Notes under the pieces: model-generated
The model's database searches: none
What the model saw: only the letters and a program-made list of their open reading frames with translations
What the model was told of the DNA's origin: nothing
Part shown: positions 10,769-19,008 of the stretch, piece by piece
Numbering within the stretch: position 1 is the first letter of the stretch
How the letters are laid out: the number at the start of each line of letters is the position of its first letter
Translations under genes and position numbers: made by a program
Source: Hofstenia miamia
Lineage: Eukaryota > Xenacoelomorpha > Acoela > Hofsteniidae
Direction of reading: 5' to 3'
DNA length: 33,357 nt
Assembly: GCA_900660155.1 (NCBI GenBank)
Contig: CABFPE010000180.1
Span: 973,674 to 1,007,030, forward strand

Positions 10769-11309
10769 TCACATATATCATGACTTCATCGTCACATATG
10801 CTTACATTTATAGTTGGAATGTCAGATGTTTTCATACGAATTAAAGAACGAAAAGTATTAAAATCCGAAATTGCATCTAAGCTTTTAAATTCAGTAAGTT
10901 CATCTTTTTTACATATAGGTGCGCTTCTCCTCCTTGAGGTCTTTCTTTGTAAGCATGATTTTGGTATGGTTTTGGAAAATATTGATGGGGGAGAATTTGG
11001 CCTAAGAATAATTAAATTAGCAAAGCATTTCACTATATTTATACATGAATACTCTAGGTACATTACAATAAATTTATTCAATATTTTGAATTATAATCTA
11101 CTATTTAAGTGTTATATATATATATAAGTAGTGAAGTCCAGCAACAAAAAGTGAAGGTTGCAGCTCCGTCTTGATACTCCCATCTGTGAGTGGATAATAT
11201 TCATATGGAAGGGGAATGGAAATCTGTTATTCATAAAATTTCCTAATTGAAGTATAAAGTATAATATAAGTTTTTTGTTATCATTAAATAATGACTAGTT
11301 CAACATTAC

Positions 11310-11563
11310 CTTTTACGTGGATTTCCAGGCCAATGTCTATTGCAGATAAAAACGTTCTTTGGAAGGCTTTCTCGACGGTTCGGTATTACCCTTAAATACT
11401 CTTCTTTCAAATCAGGAATTTCTGGTAATTTAAAAACTGGAATGTACTTTCTTGTTAATGTATAATTTGATTTGCATTTGTAAATACTGCATTTATTTGG
11501 TATTCTAAAACAATGTACATCATATGGCAACTGTTCTACTACTTTATTCATGCAGTATAACAT
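11310..11563 (-). CDS. THAP zinc-finger exon of the P-element-like gene
   Basis: About 84 residues with the THAP C2CH signature: 'PNKCSIYKCKSNYT' supplies the first two cysteines, 'YIPVFKLP' the central strand, and 'VFICNRHWPGNP' the final Cys and His. THAP domains bind the element's own DNA ends in P transposases. The exon ends AAAAG followed by GTAATG. The acceptor CTTAG at 11002-11006 joins it in phase, so Arg-Pro-Asn-Ser continues into the next frame and the 308-bp intron is well supported. THAP proteins usually start with Met two or three residues before the first Cys. Here that place is ATA (Ile), so either the start codon is lost or the upstream ATG at 11563 is used. Confidence 0.75.
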
Positions 11564-11857
11564 AAGTCAATAATCAAATGCTTTCCATAATTAGAGAACC
11601 ATAACATGAACGAGCTCTCTGTAATTGTAAAGCTAATATAGCCAATACACATTGGGGAGTCCTTTTCCGGAAAGACTTCAGTTCGTTGTAATCACTTATT
11701 AGAAATATATAAACGACCAGACTAGCAGTGAACTGAAATTTTTGTGACAATATTGTATTAAACAATTACATAGAATTATTAGGCATTACTAAACTTAAAA
11801 ACAAAAGTTAACATAAATGACAGTGTCGCATGATGATTGCAACTGACCTCACCATAC

Positions 11858-11897
<40 letters not shown>

Positions 11898-11991
11898 AGA
11901 GTACAGATGTAATTTTGGGATATAATAATATACAAAGGTTTTGTTTGAAGGAATAACAATATTTAATTTATCAAAATTAATATTTGTGAAC
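11564..11991. other. Upstream flank of THAP exon, with (TA)n
   Basis: Contains a (TA)n run at 11861-11895. Short minus-strand frames here show no recognisable domain. It may hold the promoter side of the P-like element, but no terminal repeat was seen. Confidence 0.4.
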
Positions 11992-12165
11992 ATTTTGAGT
12001 ATCAGCCGGTACCTATCAATATAGACCTTAAATCAAAAAATTAGGTGCATTTTCGAATTCAGCATCAAAAACTACTCTAGATAACAAAGTTTCATAGAAA
12101 TCTAATAGGCCTTCCTGAACACCTCTCGGTTTCTCAAGTGAGCAGCCCTGTATTTAGAAGCCCTT
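11992..12165 (-). repeat. Dispersed module, copy 3 (inverted, full length)
   Basis: Reverse-complement match to 7369-7540 over its whole length, and same orientation as 5405-5513. It ends at AAGCCC, directly against RT copy 2. An inverted piece joined to a 5'-truncated LINE is what twin-primed LINE insertion can leave, but the same module also sits at the other end of copy 1, so that explanation is incomplete. Confidence 0.75.
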
Positions 12166-13203
12166 GGGTCACCACTTCCTGACATTGCTTGGAATCAAGC
12201 ATCTTTCCCTATCAAAATGGGAGACTTTGGTATATGTCGTGCCTGTGACCAGCATTTTTTGCTCATTCGGGTTCTGTCTTTAAAGCTCAAGATTTGGTTG
12301 AGCAGCTCACCAATGCAGATATTACCAGTTCTGTGGATTTCAGTAATTATCTCTTTTCTTTTCCATAACTGGATCAGAAGAATTACCTCAGGACTGCACC
12401 CAGAAAGCTTTTCAATACAATATTGACAAAGTGCGTTATGACAAATTTTTTAGTCAAGCAATTGAAATTCGCTCTCTTAATATCGAGGGTTCTGGGGCGT
12501 GGTTAACTGCTATTCTTCTGAAAGCATTTGGCCAAATCTTCTTCCCTTCGAATATCAGGCAGTAGCTCGTTACTGTTTAGGTCTCCTGCTCTATTCAAAA
12601 TCTAGAAAGTGCCCCTCTTGTCAGAATGGGACATTGGATATTTATAGAGACCATGCTCTTACTTGCAGAAGCAAAGGTGACAGAATTGGTCGGCATGATC
12701 GTCTTTGTGATATTATATACTCAATGGCAGCTTCTGCCTCCCTATCTCCTGTCAAAGAGCACGTAATTTAATTAATGGGACTCGGTCTAAACCTGGAAAT
12801 TTTTTCATTCCTGTTTGGTCTGCAGGCAAGCCAGCTGCACTAGTCTTGACTGTCATCTGCAAATTTCAATCATTTCAAATACCGCATCGAATGCAGGCTT
12901 GTCTCTAGGAGTAGCGGAGGATCACAAATTTTCAAAACACTTTAATAATTTTGAATCTGAAGGTTATACATTTGTGCCATTGGCCTTAGAAACACTGGGG
13001 GCTTCTCAGCTACCTCAATTAAAACTTTTCGGAAGCTGACACTCCTTGCTGAATCGCGGAAAATTCACAATAGAGATGTGACTACTGCTCCCTTTAGATT
13101 TTTACAGTCTCTCTCAATTGCGAGGCAATGTTACTATGACCCTAGCAAGATCTCTAGATCCTCATCACTAGATCGAAATAAAGAGTGCTGCAAATCATAT
13201 TAA
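12166..13203 (+). pseudogene. Non-LTR reverse transcriptase, copy 2: thumb, zinc knuckle and endonuclease-like tail
   Basis: 12167-12490 matches the end of copy 1 (7039-7365) at the nucleotide level; the sequence then continues into the 3' half that copy 1 lacks. Across three shifted frames one reads: 'YCLGLLLYSKSRKCPSC', then the zinc knuckle C-x2-C-x10-H-x3-C ('CPSC...DHALTC'), 'KGDRIGRHDRLCDIIYSMA' and 'SLSPVKEH'. Next come 'PGNFFIPVWSAGKPAALVLT', 'ASNAGLSLGVAEDHKFSKHF', 'YTFVPLALETLGA' and 'FRKLTLLAESRKIHN', ending at TAA 13201-13203. From memory of related proteins, the PG(N/D)...AL(D)VTV segment is the nuclease-like core, with Asp at positions that are Asn and Val here. Both changes would kill cleavage. 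At least three frameshifts are present. This shows what the full family looks like: RT plus CCHC plus restriction-like tail. Confidence 0.75.
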
Positions 13204-13529
13204 GTTAATTGTGTGAATTTGTTGATAATTTTTCTTAATCATTTTAAAAAGTAAATATGAATCGAAAATTTTTGTATCCATGATTAATTTTATGAATTTA
13301 GTGTTAATAGTAGCTAAATAATTGGATTTTGTAAATGTGTAGATGGTTTTGAATGACTGTAATTATAAAAAAGGTAGTAAATAATGAATATGATAATGTA
13401 AAATGAAAATAAAGTTACCTGTACTTGTTCACATCCAATAATAACTATGGGCATTGGCTATTCGCGGGTAGCAGATGTATCTGCAAATTACTCTAGGGTA
13501 TACTAATTACTGATGTTAGTTGTGTTCAT
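13204..13529. other. AT-rich spacer
   Basis: Includes the 3' flank of RT copy 2. Nothing else is recognised. Confidence 0.4.
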
Positions 13530-13750
13530 TGAATACTCTTAAAACATCCACTAAAACAATTCATTAGCAAAAGAACTGAATACGCTACATTAAAATTAAA
13601 AAAAATCCACCGAAATTATTCTCATCAAAGACCATATTCCCAGATCGATATTTCTCATGTTATTAATTAATATTATTTTTTATTAGTTTTGTAATTTGTA
13701 GTGTAGTTGACTGTATTGTAAGCTTAAAGATTATTATTATTATTATTATT
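13530..13750 (+). mobile_element. LINE 3' end with (ATT)n tail
   Basis: Matches 17838-18020 on the same strand, including AAAACATCCACTAAAACAA, CATTAGCAAA and ATCCACCGAAAT. In one frame both copies give a conserved 'NPPK...T.FPD.YF.C' ending. The copy finishes in (ATT)n at 13730-13750, a tail type typical of some LINE clades. Only the end of the element is present. Confidence 0.65.
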
Positions 13751-14142
13751 AAGCCGAGGGAGGCAATAACAAAATTATAGTTTACCAGCACAGCACTAGT
13801 TTAGAGTTATTAATCAATTGGTTGTTGAATTTGAACCTACGGATATTTGGGGGATACCCAGAAACTTCTAGCAGTCAGTTCCGCATAACATAATTACCCT
13901 CCCCGCACAGTCCCTAGTAGATACCCGCTAAGAAATCGGGAAGCATAAATCCTTAAAACACAATTTGGGAGAGGTAATGAAATGATTAATAGAATTAATG
14001 AAAAAATTAGAGAAATATTTCAAGGAAAAATTAAAAAAATAGTGTACTTCTGTAAATCAATGTATGGGACGCAATACACCATCAAAAATGAATAAAGAAT
14101 TTAATGCAAATGACATCAACTAAATGTTTACTAATATATCAA
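13751..14142. other. Spacer between LINE pieces
   Basis: Somewhat GC-richer at 13750-13940 with no recognised motif; A-rich after 13970, decaying into the following RT. Confidence 0.4.
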
Positions 14143-15654
14143 ATGATTTGAATTATGAACAACCTAGATATATCAAAGGCCTTTAATTCAATTAATCATG
14201 AATTACTAATTAAAAAATTAAGAGAAATTTATAATTTTAGTGATTCATCAATCCAATTTCTGAAATCATATATATTTGATCGTTTACAATACGTGAAAGT
14301 AAACAATCCATCGTCAAAACAAATATTGATAAGTAATGGAGTGCCACAAGGATCAGTTTTAGGACCACTATTATTCAATCTATATGTAAATAATATTTTT
14401 AACTTTATTGAAGGCAAATGCATTCAATTTGCAGATGATACTCTATTATATACATACAAAATACAGATTTTACACGAAAATATAATTAAAGTAAAGAAAT
14501 TTTTTGAACAGAATATGATGAAATTAAATATAGAAAAAACTACATTTATGATTATAAAAAATAAAAATGGAAAAAGTGAACCATTAGAATCAATATATGT
14601 TAAAAAAAATATCATTTATGAAACTTAGAAAATTAAATATCTTGGTATTGAAATTGACACTGAACTGAAAATTTACAGATCAGATCAAATCAATGCAACT
14701 ACGAATAAAATGGCCCATGGAGTTAAATTGCTAACTANTAAAAAATTAAGAGAAATTTATAATTTTAGTGATTCATCAATCCAATTTCTGAAATCATATA
14801 TATTTGATCGTTTACAATACGTGAAAGTAAACAATCCATCGTCAAAACAAATATTGATAAGTAATGGAGTGCCACAAAGATCAGTTTTAGGACCACTATT
14901 ATTCAATCTATATGTAAATAATATTTTTAACTTTATTGAAGGCAAATGCATTCAATTTGCAGATGATACTCTATTATATACATACAAAATACAGATTTTA
15001 CACGAAAATATAATTAAAGTAAAGAAATTTTTTGAACAGAATATGATGAAATTAAATATAGAAAAAACTACATTTATGATTATAAAAAATAAAAATGGAA
15101 AAAGTGAACCATTAGAATCAATATATGTTAAAAAAAATATCATTTATGAAACTTAGAAAATTAAATATCTTGGTATTGAAATTGACAATGAACTGAAAAT
15201 TTACAGATCAGATCAAATCAATGCAACTACGAATAAAATGGCCCATGGAGTTAAATTGCTAACTAAGATTCAACATATATTACCAATGAAGTGGAGGATT
15301 GTATTACTAAGATCTCTTATACTGTCACATTTTTCATATTCTACTGGTTTATTTACCAATGTTACCAAGAAAATATTTAAAAAACTTAAAAAAGTCTTTA
15401 ATTGGGCAATTAATACAATCTGTAGTAAAAACGATCAAAGTAAAATATTAGAAAAACATATTATCCAATCATTAGAATACTTATTAAAAATAAATTGCTT
15501 CTTACTATTTTGGAAAAGACCTTCAGTAGAATTACAGAAAAATATACACAAGCGATCTAAGACTTATCAAGAAATCAAATTTAAAAAGAAAATCTTTGAA
15601 AAATCATATACCAATTTTACAATTGATTTATGGAACAAACAAAAATTTCAATAA
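14143..15654 (+). pseudogene. LINE reverse transcriptase with duplicated core
   Basis: Clear non-LTR RT motifs: 'LDISKAFNSINHELL' (14161 on), 'NGVPQGSVLGPLLFNLYVN' (14335 on), 'QFADDTLLY' with both catalytic Asp (14428 on), 'LNIEKTTFMI' and 'KIKYLGIEID' after an in-frame TAG at 14626-14628. After the N at 14738 the core restarts and repeats the same stretch, including the same TAG at 15154-15156. It then runs on with 'KIQHILPMKWRIVLLRSLIL' into a C-terminal region ending at TAA 15652-15654. Without the duplication the RT would be nearly complete except for its N-terminus, with one stop. Codon use is as AT-rich as the surrounding DNA, so it is an old resident. The second copy has R for G in 'GVPQ(G/R)S'. 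Confidence 0.85.
14211..15265. repeat. 528-bp tandem duplication around N at 14738
   Basis: 14211-14737 equals 14739-15265 apart from a few substitutions, and the N marks the joint. Both copies carry the same internal stop, as expected if one locus was placed twice. Confidence 0.9.
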
Positions 15655-15733
15655 AATATAACAGTATATTTAAGCAAAGCTATAAACTTTTGATTTAAAT
15701 CAAGTCTTTATCTTAAGTGAAATATCTTCATTA
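15653..15733 (+). repeat. Left arm of ~80-bp inverted repeat
   Basis: Pairs with 16481-16558 (reverse complement). The best stretch is GCAAA.CTATAAACTTTTG.TTTAAATCAAGT. It starts right at the LINE stop codon, so it may be that LINE's 3' UTR, with the right arm a second inverted copy. Alternatively it is the end of a ~900-bp element. Confidence 0.7.
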
Positions 15734-15831
15734 ATTAGAATAACAAATGTCCTTTTTTGCTCTTTTACAAGCAAAACACATATGAATTCAATTGATCACA
15801 ATTTTTGAACAAAAATTTGTATAATACAGTT

Positions 15832-16115
15832 CAGGGTTTTCAAATCGAGTTCGAGTTACTCGGACAGATTTCGAGTTTTTACGTTGCGAGTTCGAGTTTT
15901 TTCTTAAAGAAATTTCCGAGTTCGAACTAGTTTTCTTCTAATTCCGAGTTTGTTTAGGTAAAAACATTTATTGCACAATGCTAAAAAATAGTTATTTGCG
16001 ATTGGTAAAGAAATTGAATTTAAAATAATTTAATTTTTACGGTATTTTCGATCGAGTTCGAGTTTTAATGATTTCTCTTCCGAGTTCTTAACATCCCGAG
16101 TACTCGAAAACTCTG
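15832..16115 (+). mobile_element. 284-bp non-autonomous hAT-type element with CGAGTT repeats
   Basis: The ends are CAGGGTTTTC and, reverse-complemented, CAGAGTTTTC. The flanks are an 8-bp target duplication with one mismatch (ATACAGTT at 15824-15831, ATAGAGTT at 16116-16123). CAG-type ends and 8-bp duplications are the hAT signature. Inside, CGAGTT occurs about ten times, all in the same orientation and clustered at both ends (15850-15950 and 16050-16105). hAT transposases are known to bind short subterminal repeats of this kind. It has no coding capacity and would need a transposase from elsewhere. Confidence 0.8.
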
Positions 16116-16123
16116 ATAGAGTT

Positions 16124-16480
16124 ATATTAAATAAGCCGTAAATTTCAATTTAACATAGTAATATGGATTTTCAAAATTGTAATATTAACTACAATTTTCA
16201 TTTCATTATATTATAAACTAAGTTTTATTAAGGTTTGTTTACTATTTAGTCAATAAAATAATCAAATTTTTGTTTAGTGTTATTGCTAGATTCTGAATAA
16301 GATTAGGGCTTCCAGCGAATGCCTGACGAAGCCATTACCCCCATATATAGCCAAATTTAAAGTTTTTGACAGTTCATATCGTTTTAATATATAATCGCTT
16401 ATAGTGTATGACAAATTTCATTGTAATAGTGTTTTTTGGTGAGATTTGTTTTCGCTGAAATTTGCTGTAGCCCTTCCCAC
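16124..16480. other. Spacer inside the inverted-repeat pair
   Basis: No gene seen. AT-rich with a GC-richer patch at 16315-16350. Confidence 0.4.
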
Positions 16481-16558
16481 TAATGAAGAAATTTACTAAA
16501 GATGAAAACTTGATTTAAACCAAAAGTTTATAGATTTGCTTAATAAGATTATATTTTG
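16481..16558 (-). repeat. Right arm of ~80-bp inverted repeat
   Basis: Reverse complement of 15653-15733, ending in ATATTTTGTT. Confidence 0.7.
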
Positions 16559-17039
16559 TTATTTTTTAGTTAAAAATAATAATTATTATATGACTTCGTG
16601 GTTTTATATACTATATTGCTTAAATATATAGCGCGTGCTATCGCGTGCTACAAATATGCTGAATTATGACAGGTTACCGGTCTATATCGATTATATTTTA
16701 AACTTTTTGTGTAATTTATTGTATTATCCATAGTTTTTTTTACCCTAAATTTGTGTTTACTTTGTCCGCGTGTTAAGCGTGTCGCTATTCTACAAGTTCG
16801 CCTCTTTGAAATATTTTTTTAGATATGTTTCATAATTGAGTAAAGGACCAAGATTTGCTTCGATTCAATGTATAAGTAATAATAAAAATTTTAAAACCAA
16901 AATTGCCAAAAGCTCTTTGAAGGGATTTTCTCGAAACATATCTGTTATTGGAAAAATGTTGATAAAAATTGCAAACTTAGATTTTAAGGAAAACTACCGG
17001 TAGTCCTACCATTACAAAGATAAATAAATTAGTAAAAAG
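16559..17039. other. AT-rich stretch
   Basis: A short direct repeat, GCGCGTGCTA then CGCGTGCTAC, sits at about 16631-16651. No gene is recognised. Confidence 0.4.
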
Positions 17040-17237
17040 TTAATAAGCGCCGGAGGTTGAAAAGTGATTATGGGGTGCAATTGAAAGGACTTCGCTGCAC
17101 GTTTGTGGGTACGGCGCGCAGCGTCCTTGATTAATCATTGCTGCTGAGTACAAGCTACGTGATTGCCTGTGATGTTGCAGTGGCATGCGTGTATTCGCTG
17201 ATCGCATTGATTGATAAGCATTATGTGGCTTCGGTGG
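17040..17237 (-). CDS. Possible orphan terminal exon, unknown protein
   Basis: A minus-strand frame closes at TAA (17040-17042) and is clearly less AT-rich than its surroundings. It reads as a polar, proline- and histidine-containing tail, with pieces such as 'SANTRMPLQHHRQSRSLYSA' and 'PHNHFSTSGAY'. Pyrimidine-rich sequence and an AG lie upstream near 17238, but no partner exon was found. The frame stays open to 17417, where composition becomes ordinary. I recognise no domain. It could be a true last exon, a piece of a transposon, or chance. Confidence 0.25.
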   Translation of the reverse strand, partial: PPKPHNAYQSMRSANTRMPLQHHRQSRSLYSAAMINQGRCAPYPQTCSEVLSIAPHNHFSTSGAY

Positions 17238-17515
17238 CAAAATTGAGAGGCCGTAGATGAAAGGATGCTTTGCATTTGCAAAATAGCTTTTAATGCATCG
17301 TGCTAATATTGCATATCCAGATTCCGAGAAATAAATTCCTAGCACCCTTGTAAAAATAACGGTTATTTTGAAAGATTTTGTACTGCAATTGTTTTGAATT
17401 TTGATGTAATAATACATTGACTTCCGATGACATAATTATAGAAACTGGCTGGAAATGATTGAAGAGAAAATTTGCTGATAATATATCTAAAATTTATTGT
17501 TTTTCTTGAGTAACA

Positions 17516-18020
17516 ATGAAGTATCTTGGATTTACCATAAATAACAAACTTGCATTTAAAAAACATGTTGCTCAAATTTATAAAAGACCAATGAGAAATT
17601 TCTATAAAATATTAAAAGTAAAATGATTTTTAAATCAAGATGAAACTGAACTTTTATTTAATTCCTTAGTTAATTCTATTAAATCTATGGTATACAAGAA
17701 TATGCATTTAAATCAGAAACAGTTTTATCTAAGCTTAACAACAAGAAAGCCTTTAAATGTACTTATTAGTAAAGAATTAAATATTTGTACTATTAAAGCA
17801 AAAGACAAGGCCTTGTATCAACACATTAAAGACTCAAAAAACATCCACTAAAACAAATCATTAGCAAAGGAACTGAATCCGCTAAATGAAAGAAAATTTA
17901 GAAGAAATAATCCACCGAAATAATTGTAATCAAGAACAGTTTTCCCTGATCAGTATTTTCCTTGTTATTATTTTTTCTTTTACATTCTGTAGTGTAGTTT
18001 ACAGTATTGTAAGCATACAA
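17516..18020 (+). pseudogene. LINE RT C-terminal fragment and 3' end
   Basis: Begins at 'MKYLGFTINNKLAFKKHV' (the LINE 'K-Y-L-G' box after the catalytic core), hits a TGA near 17624, and continues with LINE-like sequence. From 17838 it matches 13540-13740, including the 'NPPK' ending. It is 5'-truncated, as is usual for LINEs. It has no clear (ATT)n tail. Confidence 0.7.
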
Positions 18021-18345
18021 AAAATGTTTATTTTTTATTTGCATTTCCATTCTATAAAATGATTTCCATTTCCTTCCCAAATTCTAATCCGTTTCACTCT
18101 CAAATTCTCTCAGAGATTTAATTTCGAACAAGAGAGATTCAATTTCGCACACTATTTACACCGTGTATATTCAATATTTTTTCAGTTTTTGAGTATTATT
18201 AGTTTATTTTGGATATTCAAAGAAGTTCAGAGTTATATTTCAAATACTATGCTTTTCTACGTGTTGATTGAAGTTTTGGAAAACGGGTACATGCATATTT
18301 TCCAAGTAATGCAAGCTAAAGCCTATGGCTTAATTTGATATTCAG

Positions 18346-18500
18346 TGCATCAACGCCATCCTAGAGTGGAAAAAGTGCCTTGTCGACCAAGACAGTTAAA
18401 TCTCACATTCTCTTCGGCAGTTGTGGTCAGGGAATTGAGATTAGAACAGGATATTGAAAACTATGCAAGAAATATTCCTTATATTTTAAACCCTACCTAA
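18346..18500 (+). CDS. Doubtful short exon-like frame
   Basis: After a possible acceptor (ATATTCAG) the frame reads 51 residues to TAA at 18498-18500, with 'HPRVEKVPCRPRQLNLTFSS' and 'VVRELRLEQDIENYARNIPY'. The amino-acid mix looks protein-like and is less AT-biased than its neighbours. No family is recognised and no partner exon was found. Confidence 0.2.
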
Positions 18501-19008
18501 AGTGTAGGAGATGTATATTTCTGGCTTCAACAATCAAATATCATTTTTGAATACTTTAAATTTTCTAGATAAATTATTCAACAATTTTAAAAGAAATAAC
18601 TAGTTATTTATCTGAATGGCATATTAAATTAGCAAAACACCTAGATACACAATTTTACATAGAAAATCTTCAAAGCCATGGATAAATATGTTCAATTTCA
18701 ATAGCGAGTTGTATGGCCATTGTTTACCAGAGATCAATTCGTAATGTAATGAATTCGACATTAATGACTACTTTACAAAATTTTTTATACCTTACACATG
18801 TAAAAATATTTGACTTTAAATTCTGTAAATGATATATTTGGGTAGCAGTAGAAGTAGTAAATAGACTACTGTGAAGAATCAAAGCAATTTATTGCATAAA
18901 AATAATAAACATTGCAAACTCCAATAGCAAATATAAAAAAAATGACAAAAATTATAGTCAAACAAAAATATTTGACAATCTCATCTTTCCATACGAGATA
19001 ACAACGTC
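18501..19008. other. AT-rich spacer
   Basis: Nothing recognised. Confidence 0.4.

Larger units (their letters stand above)
8022..11563 (-). pseudogene. THAP / P-element-like transposase gene, broken and partly duplicated
   Basis: Reading the minus strand downward gives, in order: a THAP zinc finger exon (11563-11310), an intron (11309-11002), and a linker region (11001-10590) with 'ICDDEVMIYVIARNQNT'. A lysine-rich helical segment follows in shifted frames around 10600-10460 ('FLEYYNLEKRDLAQDAC'). Next comes a 'LPSPAQIRRYL' block, the catalytic core, and a C-terminal segment ending at TAA 8022-8024. This is the order of P-element/THAP9-type cut-and-paste transposases. Frame changes between segments (near 10.6 kb, 10.47 kb and 8.40 kb) make it non-functional as assembled. 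The centre exists in up to three overlapping copies, joined by Ns at 9310 and 10067. The simplest reading is one or two alleles or paralogs wrongly chained. Terminal inverted repeats were not found. Confidence 0.8.

Noticed and set aside
10696..11127. 143-residue + strand frame opposite the P-like linker exon
   Set aside because: Shadow of the minus-strand coding sequence, which has correct splice sites and motifs.
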